A stretch of 64,000 bases of DNA from Streptomyces sp. TN58 (lineage in GTDB: Bacteria > Actinomycetota > Actinomycetes > Streptomycetales > Streptomycetaceae), in assembly GCF_001941845.1 (NCBI RefSeq), contig NZ_CP018870.1, positions 4,904,001-4,968,000 of the forward strand, read 5' to 3'. Positions 44,564 through 54,177 of this stretch are shown here, piece after piece. A program made the position numbers and the translations under genes. Each line of letters begins with the position of its first letter. The stretch's first letter is position 1. Under the pieces are notes generated by a model that was not told the DNA's origin, did no database searches, and saw only the letters and a program-made list of their open reading frames with translations.

Positions 44564-45328
44564 ATGACTTCCCACACCACGGCGGCGGCCCGGGCCGCCC
44601 GCGCCTCGGCCGCCGCCCTCGCGGCCGGCCTCGTCCTGGCGGCCTGCTCCTTCGTCGACGGCCCGCGCACGACGGTGAGCGCCGACACCACGGTCACCGA
44701 GGCGGTCACCGCCGTCGAGCTGACCGGCACCCGGGCCGGGTCGATCGAGGTCACCCCGGGGGCCGGGCCCGGAGTCACGGTCCGCCGTACCGTCCGCTAC
44801 CACGGCGACACCGCCCCCACGCCCGGCCAGCGGGTCAGCGGGGGCGTCCTCACCTTCACCGCCGACGGCTGCCCGAGCAGCTGCCGCATCGACTACCGGC
44901 TGGAGGTCCCGGCATCCGCGAAGGTCACCCTGGAGAGCGGCAGCGGCGACATCACCGTCGCGGGCGTGGCCGCCGCCGAGGTGGAGGCCGGGTCCGGCGA
45001 CGTCCGGGCCCGGGACATCGCCGGCCCGCTGAAGATCCGTACGACCTCCGGCGAGATCACCGGCACAGGGCTGGCCGGCCCGGACACGTCGGTGCGCTCC
45101 GAGTCGGGCGACGCGCGCCTGGACTTCGCGAAGGCCCCCGCCTCCGTGCTCGCCGAGACGACTTCCGGCGACGTCAGCCTGGGGGTGCCCGCGGCCCGCT
45201 ACCGGCTCGCCGTGTCCACCACCTCGGGCGACCGCGACGTCTCCCTGTCCGACGACGCCTCGGCCTCCTCCCACCTCACGGCGAAGACCACCTCCGGCGA
45301 CGTCCGCGTCGCCACCCTGACCGGCTGA
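44564..45328 (+). CDS. DUF4097 family lipoprotein
   Basis: This 254-residue precursor has an Ala-rich signal peptide with lipobox LVLAAC. The mature region is a run of beta-helix repeats with S/T-G-D-V spacing (LESGSGDITV, VEAGSGDVRA, RTTSGEITG, ETTSGDVSL, STTSGDRDV, KTTSGDVRV), the DUF4097 fold. It is a surface-anchored paralogue of the cytoplasmic protein at 3063. ATG at 44564. It lies upstream of lon with a separate promoter between. Confidence 0.85.
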   Translation: MTSHTTAAARAARASAAALAAGLVLAACSFVDGPRTTVSADTTVTEAVTAVELTGTRAGSIEVTPGAGPGVTVRRTVRYHGDTAPTPGQRVSGGVLTFTADGCPSSCRIDYRLEVPASAKVTLESGSGDITVAGVAAAEVEAGSGDVRARDIAGPLKIRTTSGEITGTGLAGPDTSVRSESGDARLDFAKAPASVLAETTSGDVSLGVPAARYRLAVSTTSGDRDVSLSDDASASSHLTAKTTSGDVRVATLTG

Positions 45329-45410
45329 CACCCCCCGGCCGGGGAGCACACCGGGGAGCGTGTTCGCCGCCGGCGAACGGAGGTTGGGGAACACCGGGAG
45401 GCGCAGATGC

Positions 45411-45431
45411 ATTGAGTCCCTGTAGCTCAAC
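45411..45431 (+). promoter_or_regulatory. HAIR-like HspR operator upstream of lon
   Basis: ATTGAGT (45411-45417), seven bases, then GCTCAAC (45425-45431) match the HAIR consensus CTTGAGT-N7-ACTCAAG at 11 of 14 positions. lon of Streptomyces is an HspR target, so heat-shock derepression is expected. The site is 22 bp before the ATG and would overlap the start of transcription or the leader. Confidence 0.85.
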
Positions 45432-45452
45432 TTCACTGCCGGAGGGAAGATC

Positions 45453-47849
45453 ATGGCTTCGACGTCCGTAACGCTCACCCTGCCCGTGCTGCCTCTCGAC
45501 GACGAGGTCGTGCTGCCCGGAATGGTCGTTCCGCTGGACCTGTCCGACGCCGAGGTACGCGGGGCCGTCGAGGCCGCCCAAGCCGCCGCCGGCACCGGGA
45601 AGCCCCGCGTGCTGCTCGTACCGCGGATCGACGGCACGTACGCCGCGACCGGTGTGCTCGGAACCGTCGAGCAGGTCGGCCGGCTCTCCGGCGGCGATCC
45701 GGGCGCACTCATCCGCGGCCTCGGCCGCGTCCGCATCGGCGCCGGCACCACCGGGCCCGGGGCGGCGCTCTGGGTCGAGGGCGAGATCGTGGACGAGACG
45801 GTCCCCGATCCGCTGCCGGGCGCCGTCGCCGAACTCGTCAAGGAGTACAAGGCCCTCGCCACCAGCTGGCTCAAGAAGCGCGGGGCCTGGCAGGTCGTGG
45901 ACCGCGTCCAGCAGATCGAAGGGGTCTCCGCCCTCGCCGACAACTCCGGGTACTCGCCCTTCCTGACAATCGAGCAGAAGGTCGAACTGCTGGAGACGGC
46001 CGACCCCGTCGCCCGCCTCAAGCTCGCCGTCAAGGCGCTCAGCGACCACCTCGCCGAACAGGACGTCGCCGAGTCCATCGCCAAGGACGTCCAGGACGGC
46101 GTCGACAAGCAGCAGCGCGAGTTCCTGCTGCGCCGCCAGCTGGAGGCCGTACGCAAGGAACTGCGCGAGCTCAACGGTGAGAAGGAGGGCGAGGAGTCCG
46201 ACGACTACCGCGCCCGCGTCGAGGCCGCCGACCTCCCCGAGAAGGTCCGCGAGGCCGCCCTCAAGGAGGTCGACAAGCTGGAGCGGTCCAGCGACCAGAG
46301 CCCCGAGGGCTCCTGGATCCGCACCTGGCTCGACACCGTCCTCGAACTGCCCTGGAACGAGCGCACGGAGGACCGGTACGACATCCAGGGCGCCCGCGCC
46401 GTACTCGACGCCGAACACGCGGGCCTCAGCGACGTCAAGGACCGCATCACCGAATACCTGGCCGTGCGCAAGCGCCGCAGCGAGCGCGGCATGGGCGTCG
46501 TCGGAGGCCGCCGCGGCGGCGCCGTCCTCGCCCTCGTCGGCCCGCCCGGCGTCGGAAAGACCTCGCTGGGCGAGAGCGTCGCCCACGCCATGGGCCGCAA
46601 GTTCGTCCGCGTCGCCCTCGGCGGCGTACGGGACGAGGCCGAGGTGCGCGGCCACCGCCGCACCTACGTCGGCGCCCTGCCCGGCCGCATCGTACGGGCC
46701 GTCAAGGAAGCCGGATCGATGAACCCGGTCGTGCTCCTCGACGAGATCGACAAGGTCGGCTCCGACTTCCGCGGCGACCCCGCGGCCGCCCTCCTGGAAG
46801 TCCTCGACCCCGCCCAGAACCACACCTTCCGCGACCACTACCTGGAAGTCGAACTCGACCTCAGCGACGTCGTCTTCCTCGCCACCGCCAACGTCCTGGA
46901 AGCCATCCCCGAAGCCCTCGCCGACCGCATGGAACTCGTCCGCCTCGACGGCTACACCGAGGACGAGAAGGTCGTCATCGCCCGCGACCACCTGCTGCCC
47001 CGCCAGCTGGAGCGCGCCGGACTCGGCGCCGACGAGGTGGTCCTGGAGGAGGACGCCCTGCGCAAGCTGGCCGGCGAGTACACCCGCGAGGCGGGCGTAC
47101 GCACCCTGGAGCGGGCCATCGCCCGCCTGCTGCGCAAGGTCGCCGCCCAGCACGAACTCGGCGAGCGGGAACTGCCCTTCCACATCGGCGCCGACGGGCT
47201 GCGGGCCCTGATCGGGCGCCCGCACCACGTGCCGGAATCCGCCCAGGACCCGGCCGAGCGGCGCACCGCCGTCCCCGGCGTGGCCACCGGCCTCGCCGTC
47301 ACCGGGGCGGGCGGCGACGTGCTGTTCGTGGAGGCCTCACTGGCCGACCCGGAGACGGGCGCGGCCGGACTGACCCTCACCGGCCAGCTCGGCGACGTCA
47401 TGAAGGAGTCGGCGCAGATCGCGCTGAGCTTCCTGCGCTCCCACGGAGCCGAACTGGAACTCCCCGTCGCCGACCTCAAGGACCGGGGCGTGCACATCCA
47501 CTTCCCGGCCGGCGCGGTACCCAAGGACGGCCCGAGCGCGGGCATCACCATGACCACCGCCCTCGCCTCGCTGCTCTCCGGGCGGCAGGTGCGCACCGAC
47601 GTGGCCATGACCGGCGAGGTCTCGCTGACCGGGCGGGTCCTGCCGATCGGCGGGGTCAAGCAGAAGCTGCTCGCCGCCCACCGGGCGGGCCTGACCACCG
47701 TCATCATCCCCAAGCGCAACGAGGCCGACCTGGACGACGTCCCGGCCGAGGTGCTGGAGGGGCTGGAGGTGCACCCGGTGACCGATGTGCGCCAGGTCCT
47801 GGAGCTCGCCCTGGAAGACGCGCAGGTGCAGGTCCCGGCCGCCGCCTGA
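45453..47849 (+). CDS. lon: ATP-dependent protease Lon
   Basis: This 798-residue protease has the LON N domain (LPVLPLDDEVVLPGMVVPL), the AAA+ module with Walker A GPPGVGKTS (Lys369) and Walker B VVLLDEIDK, and the proteolytic domain with Ser695 in PKDGPSAGI and Lys738 in GGVKQKLLA. It removes damaged proteins. GGAGGGAAG precedes the ATG. Control by HspR through the HAIR-like element is likely. Length and dyad are typical for the family. Confidence 0.97.
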   Translation: MASTSVTLTLPVLPLDDEVVLPGMVVPLDLSDAEVRGAVEAAQAAAGTGKPRVLLVPRIDGTYAATGVLGTVEQVGRLSGGDPGALIRGLGRVRIGAGTTGPGAALWVEGEIVDETVPDPLPGAVAELVKEYKALATSWLKKRGAWQVVDRVQQIEGVSALADNSGYSPFLTIEQKVELLETADPVARLKLAVKALSDHLAEQDVAESIAKDVQDGVDKQQREFLLRRQLEAVRKELRELNGEKEGEESDDYRARVEAADLPEKVREAALKEVDKLERSSDQSPEGSWIRTWLDTVLELPWNERTEDRYDIQGARAVLDAEHAGLSDVKDRITEYLAVRKRRSERGMGVVGGRRGGAVLALVGPPGVGKTSLGESVAHAMGRKFVRVALGGVRDEAEVRGHRRTYVGALPGRIVRAVKEAGSMNPVVLLDEIDKVGSDFRGDPAAALLEVLDPAQNHTFRDHYLEVELDLSDVVFLATANVLEAIPEALADRMELVRLDGYTEDEKVVIARDHLLPRQLERAGLGADEVVLEEDALRKLAGEYTREAGVRTLERAIARLLRKVAAQHELGERELPFHIGADGLRALIGRPHHVPESAQDPAERRTAVPGVATGLAVTGAGGDVLFVEASLADPETGAAGLTLTGQLGDVMKESAQIALSFLRSHGAELELPVADLKDRGVHIHFPAGAVPKDGPSAGITMTTALASLLSGRQVRTDVAMTGEVSLTGRVLPIGGVKQKLLAAHRAGLTTVIIPKRNEADLDDVPAEVLEGLEVHPVTDVRQVLELALEDAQVQVPAAA

Positions 47850-48048
47850 CCTCGGACCGGGGGCCTACGCCCGCACCCGGACGGCCCGGTTCCCCGCTCC
47901 GGCGGGGCCCCGGGCCGACCGCGCGCCCGCTGCGAAATACTGGCCCCCACCCCCCGGGGCTGCCGGGACCCACCGGGACCTGTGGGGACCCACCGGGGCG
48001 CCACACATCGCGGCATCGCGCATCGCGGCATCGAAGAAGGAGCAGGAC

Positions 48049-48489
48049 GTGCACGGGAGTGAAGACCAGGAGTTCCTTGCCCTGGAGCGGGAGCTGTCCG
48101 TCTTCCTCCGGCGGGCCCGCGCCTCCTCCGGGGAGATGGCCCGCGCCCTCCACCCCGAACTGGAGCCGGCCGCCTACGGGCTGCTCGTACGCCTGGAGGC
48201 CGCCGGCCGGCAGCGGGCCACCGACCTCGCCGCCTACTTCGGCGTCGGCAAGGCCACCATGAGCCGGCAGCTGCGGGCCCTGGAGGTCCTGGGCCTGGTG
48301 GCCCGCGAGCCCGACCCCGCCGACGGGCGGGCCTTCCTCGTCGGGCTCACCGAGGAGGGCCGCGAGCGGTTCCTGCGGGTACGCGGCGCACGGCGCGAGC
48401 AGTACATGCGCAAGCTCGCCGGATGGGACCGCGGCGAGGTCGCGGAACTGGCCCGCCTGCTCCACCAGTTGAACACGGGCGCCGAGTAG
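48049..48489 (+). CDS. MarR-family transcriptional regulator
   Basis: This 146-residue protein has the MarR winged helix: YGLLVRLEAAGRQRATDLAAYFGVGKATMSRQLRALEVLGLVAREPDPADGRAFLVGLTEEG, cited in its DNA-binding part, with the DGR wing motif. Start is GTG 48049 after AAGGAG. The 199-bp upstream spacer contains two copies of GGGACCCACCGGG and repeats of CATCGCGG. The target is unknown. Confidence 0.9.
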   Translation: MHGSEDQEFLALERELSVFLRRARASSGEMARALHPELEPAAYGLLVRLEAAGRQRATDLAAYFGVGKATMSRQLRALEVLGLVAREPDPADGRAFLVGLTEEGRERFLRVRGARREQYMRKLAGWDRGEVAELARLLHQLNTGAE

Positions 48490-48521
48490 CGGACCGCCTC
48501 AGCCCCCCCGCAGGCCGCGCC

Positions 48522-49295
48522 TCAGAGTTCCGCGTAGACCGCCGACGCGTCGTCGTGCCGCTTGTGCCGGCCCCGCGGGACGGCCGGGCCGACCTCGACG
48601 GCGCGGACCCGGCCGATCAGCCCCTCCGCACCCTCCTTCCGGAGCACCGCCAGGCACTCGGCCCAGTCGCCCTCCCCGAACGTGTCCGTCCAACGGCTCG
48701 CCCCGTCCGTCAGCGCGGCCACCGCCCGCACCCGGCCGCGCGGGGTGCGCCCCGTGATCGCCCGGGACGCCACCGACGGGTCCGCGGCCGCCGTGAAGAA
48801 GCCGCCCTCGGCATTGCGCAGGGCGTCCGTCGCCGCCACCGAGCGCAGCACCTCCCGCGGCACCCGCTCCAGCCGGTCGTCGAGCACCGCCGCCACCTCG
48901 CCCCCGGGTGCCTGCAGGAGCAGTACGGAGTCCGAGAGCACGAGGTGTTCCACATACGCCTCGTCCCAGCGGACGACGACGACCGTCGCCTGCGGGGTCC
49001 GTATGTGAGAAAGGTCACACGTGTCGCGGTGGGCCTCGGCCGTGGCGCGAACTGCCTCGGCCAGGATCCGGTCCAGCGGCATGTCCCGTCGCGATCCGGA
49101 CAGTTCGGTCAATCGGCCGCCGAGCCGGGCCGTGAACCACGGCACGCCGTGCACGCACCCGTCCCCGCCCGCCGGCGGGGTGACCCCGTCGAGCACCACC
49201 AGGACCCCGCCCCCCGAAGCGGGCACCGACGCCGACACCCAGTCCTCATTGGGGCGTTCCTGACTGCCGGGGGCCGTGGCGAGGTCGATGCGCAT
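48522..49295 (-). CDS. PP2C-like serine/threonine phosphatase family protein
   Basis: This 257-residue protein has the PP2C metal-site pattern: ERPNEDW (Asp), VVLDGVTPP (Asp-Gly), ALTDGASRW (Asp) and KRHDDASAVY (Asp-Asp). So a Mg/Mn phosphatase is expected, although the VLDGV segment is followed by an unusual Pro-rich loop. The ATG at 49295 gives the normal start; the frame to 49691 is non-coding. It is divergent from the conservon and may act on neighbouring signalling. Confidence 0.85.
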   Translation of the reverse strand: MRIDLATAPGSQERPNEDWVSASVPASGGGVLVVLDGVTPPAGGDGCVHGVPWFTARLGGRLTELSGSRRDMPLDRILAEAVRATAEAHRDTCDLSHIRTPQATVVVVRWDEAYVEHLVLSDSVLLLQAPGGEVAAVLDDRLERVPREVLRSVAATDALRNAEGGFFTAAADPSVASRAITGRTPRGRVRAVAALTDGASRWTDTFGEGDWAECLAVLRKEGAEGLIGRVRAVEVGPAVPRGRHKRHDDASAVYAEL

Positions 49296-49693
49296 ACGGA
49301 CATTCTGCCCGGGCGACGTCTGTGGGCCCGGGAAGGTACGGACCAGGGCAGGCGTGGTGGGCGGCCCGCACACGCGCGGTGCCCGGCCCGGCCCGGACGG
49401 GCTCCGGCACAGGGCCGGCGATGTGGGCGGGGCATACTGCCAAAGGCCGCATCGATCTTTCAACCACCTGTCCACGGAGCCGGTCTGTGACCGGGTCCCC
49501 GAGTTGGTCGCCAACTCATCCGTGATGTTCACTCGTTCGAGTGGCCGGGTGGGCGATGTGCGGCTCTCTCCCCAACACGCTGCAAAGGTCTGAGGCGGTA
49601 CGAGGGGGCAGGGGGCGTTTACTTGTTGACCGGCCGTTACCTCGGCCACACGAGTAGACGAGCAAAAGCACACGTACAGGATTGCGAGCACCG
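49296..49693. other. Divergent promoter region between PP2C gene and conservon
   Basis: This 398-bp gap contains promoters for both directions. A possible -35 TTGACC lies near 49626, followed by the small dyad GGCCGTTACCTCGGCC. The part at 49480-49560 is locally AT-richer. No gene or long repeat is supported. Confidence 0.5.
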
Positions 49694-52675
49694 GTGCAGA
49701 AGAAGCGGTCTCGGAAGAACGGCACCGCCGCCGAAGGCCCGGCCCCCGCAGGACGCCGCGTCCGCGTGCGCAGCCGGCTGGTCGTCGGCGTCGCCGTCGC
49801 AGGACTCGCCGTCCTCACGGCCGGCACCCCCGCCGTCGTCACCGCCGCGAGGGAGCTGAACGACTCCCAGCGGCTGGTCACCCTCGCCGAGCAGACCGGC
49901 CAGATCCTCACCCTCACGCACGTCCTCGCCGACGAGCGCGACGCCGTGGTCGAGTACGCCGCCAAGGGCCGCCCGAGCGCCGCCAAGGCCGGCCTCCAGG
50001 ACCGCGTCCAGCGCACCGACCGGCAGATCACCGAGGCCGCGACCGAAGTCGACGAACCCCTCGCCCTGGCCCTCGCCCGCGTCGAGTCCGTCCGTACCGA
50101 GGCCATCGACGGCAAGGGCACCGCCCTCGCCGCCCACCAGGCCTACACCGGCCTCATCACCGAACTCCTCGCCCCGGGCGCCCGGCTCGTCGAGCTGACG
50201 CCGCCGCGCGCCGAGTCCGCCCTCGTCACCACCCGCCCGCTGGCCCCCCTGGGCCAGGCCGTGGAACAGGCCTCCGCCACCCGCGGACTGCTGCTCGGGG
50301 CACTGGCCGTACCCCGTGGCGACCAGCCCTCCGGCTCGGCCGCGGTCGACGAACTCACCGCCGCAGCCCAGCGCACACGCGTACGGGAACAGGCCGCCCT
50401 GGACGACTTCGCGCGGGTCGCCCGGCCCGACGTACGCCAGACCCTCACCGCCACCGTCACCGGCCCCGAGGTCAAGGCGGCCGACGACTACCTCAAGCGG
50501 CTCACCGACCGGCCCACCCTGACCGGCTCTGACCGCAAGACCGACGGCGCCGCCGTCGGCGCCGCGCTCACCGCCCGCATCGACCGTATGCGCACCGTGG
50601 AGGCCACCCTCGCCGGGCAGCGCGCCTCCGCCCTCGCCACCCTGCGCGACGACGACGTGACCCGGCTGGAGATCCTGGTCGCCCTGCTGGGCCTGCTGTT
50701 CCTCGGCACCGTCGGCTTCTCCACCGCCGTCGCCCGCTCGCTCACCCGCCCGCTGTCGGTCCTGCGGCGCGGCGCGGAAAGGCTCGCCACCCCCGAGGGC
50801 TCGGTGGAACCGGTGCGGTTCACCGGCCGCAACGACGAGTTCGCCGAGGTCGTCCGGCACCTGAACGCCGTACGGGACCAGACGGTCTCGTTGCACACCC
50901 GGATCGCCGGCCTCGACGCCGACCGGCGCCGCATCATCGGCCGCAACGAAGCGCTCGCCTCCGGCCGGGAAGCACTCGAAGAGGAACTGACGCAGCTGCG
51001 CGCGGGGCTGGAAGAGCACCGCCGCAACATGTCGACGACCTCCGTCTCCCTGTCGCTGCGCACCCTGGGCCTGGTGGAACGCCAGCTCGCCGTCATCGAG
51101 GAACTGGAGTCCAGGGAACAGGACCCCGACCGGCTCGCGACCCTCTTCAAGCTCGACCACCTGGCGACAGTGATGCGCCGCCACAACGAGAACCTGCTCG
51201 TCCTCGCCGGGCAGGAGCACGGCCACGGGCAGGGACTCCCGGTCGCGCTGGTCGACGTGATGCGGGCCGCCGTCAGCGAGATCGAGCGCTACGAACGCGT
51301 CGACCTCGCGGCGCTGCCCTCGTACACGCAGGTCGCCGGACACGCCGCCGACGACATCTCCCACGTACTGGCCGAACTGCTGGAAAACGCGACGACGTTC
51401 TCGCCGCCGGACGTCAAGGTGAAGGTGTCGGGCTGGACCCTGGACTCCGGCGACGTGGTGCTGTCCGTCGTCGACGAGGGCATCGGCGTCACCGACGACC
51501 GCCTCGCAGCACTCAACGCCCGGCTGTCCACGCCCGAGGCGTACGACGAGGAGCCCGAGGAGGAGCACGGCCTGGGCCTGGGCCTGTACGTGGCCGGGCG
51601 GCTCGCGGCACGCCACGGGGTCACCGCGGAGCTGCGCGGCGCCCGGCACGGCGGCACCGAAGCCCTGGTCGTCATCCCCGCGACGCTGCTGCCGACCACC
51701 CCGCCGGCCTCGCCCGTCCACACCCTGGCCGCACCGGGCGCGCTCTCGCTGCACCTCCCGGGCGTGATAGCGGAGGCGAACGAGAACACCCTCCCCGCCC
51801 GCCCGCGCGGCGCCCACGCAGCCCCCGAAGCCGACGCCGAAGCCGACCTGGATCCGGCCCCGGCCCCGGACGCCGTCCCGGCGGAGCCGGTCATCCTGGC
51901 CGAGGGTGTCGACCTGGCTCCGGGCCCGGACGCCGTTCCGGTGGAGCCGGTCACCCCGGTCACCCTGGCCGAGGCCCTGGCGCCGCCCGCCGAGACCGAG
52001 GCCGCCGAAGCCGACGCCGACGCCAGCACCGGCCTGGACCGGGTTCCGGCCTTCGACGCCGTCCCGGCGGACCAGGTGTTCACCGCCGAGCCCCCCGCAG
52101 GGGAGCAGCTCCTCGCACGCATCGCGCACGACACGGACCCGGCGGACTTCGAGCTGCCGGAACCCGCCCAGGCCGACCCCGCCGAGCCCCCCGCCGGGGA
52201 CCCGGCGGGGGACCCGGCCGGCGAGGTCTTCATCCCGGCCCCGGCCGCCGACGCCCCGCCCGCGGAGCAGACCTTCACCGCCGAGCCCCCCGCGGGGAGC
52301 CCGGCAGGGGACCCGGCCGGGGACCACACCCACGCCCCCGCCGAGGCCGACTGGCTCCCCCGCCAGGGCAGCCACCCCGCCGACCCGTCCGACGGCGGCG
52401 CCGCCGTCACCGACAAGGGCCTGCCGAAGCGCACCCCGCGCACCGTCGCCGCCCCGCGGGCGGAGGCCGTACGGCCGCAGCCGCCGCGCCGGGTCGACGC
52501 CGAAGAACTGCGGCGCCGGCTCGGGGGCTTCTACCAGGGAGCCCAGGACGGCCGCCGGGTCGCCGCCGCCGAGATCGCTCGGGACCAGGAGTCGGCCTCC
52601 GGGCCGGCGCAGGGGCAGGGGCCGGGGCAGAGCAAAACCGACCAGGGGGACAGCGCACAGGAGGCACGCACATGA
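49694..52675 (+). CDS. cvnA: CvnA: conservon sensor kinase-like protein
   Basis: This protein of about 993 residues starts with a basic segment and a membrane helix (RSRLVVGVAVAGLAVLTAG). A nitrate-sensor-like extracytoplasmic helical domain to about residue 320, a second helix (LEILVALLGLLFLGTVGFS), HAMP, and a kinase-type ATP domain (LAELLENATTFSPP, DEGIGV, HGLGLGLYVAGRLA) follow. The H-box histidine is not evident, as is usual for CvnA. A 300-residue Pro/Ala/Glu tail ends the protein. I prefer GTG 49694 (VQKKRSRKNG) to TTG 49682. First gene of a four-gene conservon. Confidence 0.92.
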   Translation: MQKKRSRKNGTAAEGPAPAGRRVRVRSRLVVGVAVAGLAVLTAGTPAVVTAARELNDSQRLVTLAEQTGQILTLTHVLADERDAVVEYAAKGRPSAAKAGLQDRVQRTDRQITEAATEVDEPLALALARVESVRTEAIDGKGTALAAHQAYTGLITELLAPGARLVELTPPRAESALVTTRPLAPLGQAVEQASATRGLLLGALAVPRGDQPSGSAAVDELTAAAQRTRVREQAALDDFARVARPDVRQTLTATVTGPEVKAADDYLKRLTDRPTLTGSDRKTDGAAVGAALTARIDRMRTVEATLAGQRASALATLRDDDVTRLEILVALLGLLFLGTVGFSTAVARSLTRPLSVLRRGAERLATPEGSVEPVRFTGRNDEFAEVVRHLNAVRDQTVSLHTRIAGLDADRRRIIGRNEALASGREALEEELTQLRAGLEEHRRNMSTTSVSLSLRTLGLVERQLAVIEELESREQDPDRLATLFKLDHLATVMRRHNENLLVLAGQEHGHGQGLPVALVDVMRAAVSEIERYERVDLAALPSYTQVAGHAADDISHVLAELLENATTFSPPDVKVKVSGWTLDSGDVVLSVVDEGIGVTDDRLAALNARLSTPEAYDEEPEEEHGLGLGLYVAGRLAARHGVTAELRGARHGGTEALVVIPATLLPTTPPASPVHTLAAPGALSLHLPGVIAEANENTLPARPRGAHAAPEADAEADLDPAPAPDAVPAEPVILAEGVDLAPGPDAVPVEPVTPVTLAEALAPPAETEAAEADADASTGLDRVPAFDAVPADQVFTAEPPAGEQLLARIAHDTDPADFELPEPAQADPAEPPAGDPAGDPAGEVFIPAPAADAPPAEQTFTAEPPAGSPAGDPAGDHTHAPAEADWLPRQGSHPADPSDGGAAVTDKGLPKRTPRTVAAPRAEAVRPQPPRRVDAEELRRRLGGFYQGAQDGRRVAAAEIARDQESASGPAQGQGPGQSKTDQGDSAQEART

Positions 52676-53178
52676 CCGCGCCCAGTACGTACGGACTGAG
52701 CACCCAGGCCCGCAACCTGCAATGGCTGCTGACCGACCTGGTCGAGGAGGTGCCCGGCGTCAACTCCGTCGCCGTCGTCTCCTCGGACGGGCTGCTGCTC
52801 CTGTCCTCCGACCCCGGAGCGGGCGGCGCGGGCGAGACGGGCGGCACGGGCGAACCACAGGCGGCGCCGCGGCCCAAGGGCCCACGGGGGGCGTCCGCCG
52901 ACCTCGCCACCATCGTCTCCGGCCTCGGCAGCCTCACCACCGGGGCGGCCGCCCTGATGGAGCTCGGCGCCGTCAAGCAGACCATGGTGGCGATGGAGCA
53001 CGGCTCCGTCTTCGTCATGGCCGTCAGCGACGGCTCGCTGCTGGGTGTGCACGCCGCGCCCGACTGCGACATGAGCGTCGTCGCCTACCACATGGCCCTG
53101 TTCGTCGGCCGCGCCGGCCACGTCCTGACCCCCGAAGTCCGCAGTGAGCTGCGCCAGTCGATGGAGAACACCCCGTGA
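52672..53178 (+). CDS. cvnB: CvnB: roadblock/LC7 domain protein
   Basis: This 168-residue roadblock protein (LQWLLTDLVEEVPGVNSVAVVSSDGLLLLSS) acts like a GTPase-activating or scaffold partner of CvnD. A Gly/Pro-rich insertion of about 30 residues interrupts the domain after strand 2. The ATG overlaps the cvnA stop (ATGA). Confidence 0.95.
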   Translation: MTAPSTYGLSTQARNLQWLLTDLVEEVPGVNSVAVVSSDGLLLLSSDPGAGGAGETGGTGEPQAAPRPKGPRGASADLATIVSGLGSLTTGAAALMELGAVKQTMVAMEHGSVFVMAVSDGSLLGVHAAPDCDMSVVAYHMALFVGRAGHVLTPEVRSELRQSMENTP

Positions 53179-53564
53179 GGAGACCGGCAACCGACCGACT
53201 CCCGATACGCGGAGCCGACCGCCGGCCCGCCCGCGTCCGCCCGTACTCCCTGACGGGCGGACGGACACGGTTCACCCAGGTCCTGCACGTCGAGACCTTC
53301 GTCGCCGCCCTGGACGCCAAGGCGTCCGAGCCGCAGAAGCCCGACCGCATGCCCGAGATGCCCGCGATCGTCGAGGTGTGCCGCCGCATGCGCACGATCG
53401 CCGAGATCGCCGCACTGCTGAAGCTGCCGCTCGGTGTGGTCCGCGTCCTCGTCAGCGACCTCGCCGACCAGGGCAGGCTCCGTGTCTACACGACGGGCCA
53501 CGGCACCGGCCGGCCCGAACGCGCGCTGCTGGAAAGGGTGCTCGGTGGTCTTCGCCGTCTCTGA
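53175..53564 (+). CDS. cvnC: CvnC: DUF742 protein
   Basis: This 129-residue DUF742 protein has RPYSLTGGRTR near the start and a winged-HTH-like C-terminal part (MRTIAEIAALLKLPLGVVRVLVSDLADQGRLRV). It bridges CvnB and CvnD in conservons. GTG start overlaps the cvnB stop (GTGA). Confidence 0.95.
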   Translation: MRRPATDRLPIRGADRRPARVRPYSLTGGRTRFTQVLHVETFVAALDAKASEPQKPDRMPEMPAIVEVCRRMRTIAEIAALLKLPLGVVRVLVSDLADQGRLRVYTTGHGTGRPERALLERVLGGLRRL

Positions 53565-54174
53565 CAAGCCCGTGGTCGACGACGAACCGGCACAGCCCTG
53601 GCAGTACGACCGCTCCCGCGCGCCCGTCGCCGTCAAGGTGCTGGTCGCGGGCGGCTTCGGCGTCGGCAAGACCACCTTCGTCTCCTCCGTATCCGAGATC
53701 ACCCCGCTGCGTACCGAAGCGGTGATGACCCAGGCCGGCGTCTCCACCGACGACCTGTCCGGCACCCCGGACAAGCACACCACCACCGTCGCCATGGACT
53801 TCGGCCGCGTCACCCTCGACGACGACCTCGTCCTCTACGTGTACGGAACCCCGGGCCAGGAACGCTTCTGGTTCATGTGGGACGACCTGGTGCGCGGAGC
53901 CATCGGCGGCCTCGTCATGGCCGACACCCGCCGCCTGCGCGACTGCTTCCCCGCGCTCGACTACTTCGAGAGCTCCGGGCTGCCGTACGCCGTCGCCGTC
54001 AACCACTTCGAGGGCTCGCAGTCCTACGAGCCCGAGGACGTGCGCGAGGCCCTCAGCGTCCCGCCGCACGTACCCGTCGTCATCATGGACGCGCGAGAGC
54101 GGCGGACGGTCGTCGAATCCCTGCTGGCGCTGGTGGGCCACGCCCTCGACAGCACTCCCGAAGAGAGGACTTGA
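53545..54174 (+). CDS. cvnD: CvnD: conservon small GTPase
   Basis: This 209-residue Ras-like GTPase has the P-loop VAGGFGVGKTTF, a G2 Thr in DKHTTTVAMDFG, and G3 YGTPGQERFWFMWDD. NHFE is the G4-like element in place of NKxD. It switches downstream signalling in the conservon. The GTG at 53545 overlaps cvnC by 20 bases, with GGAAAGG upstream as the ribosome site. Confidence 0.95.
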   Translation: MVFAVSDKPVVDDEPAQPWQYDRSRAPVAVKVLVAGGFGVGKTTFVSSVSEITPLRTEAVMTQAGVSTDDLSGTPDKHTTTVAMDFGRVTLDDDLVLYVYGTPGQERFWFMWDDLVRGAIGGLVMADTRRLRDCFPALDYFESSGLPYAVAVNHFEGSQSYEPEDVREALSVPPHVPVVIMDARERRTVVESLLALVGHALDSTPEERT

Positions 54175-54177
54175 GAG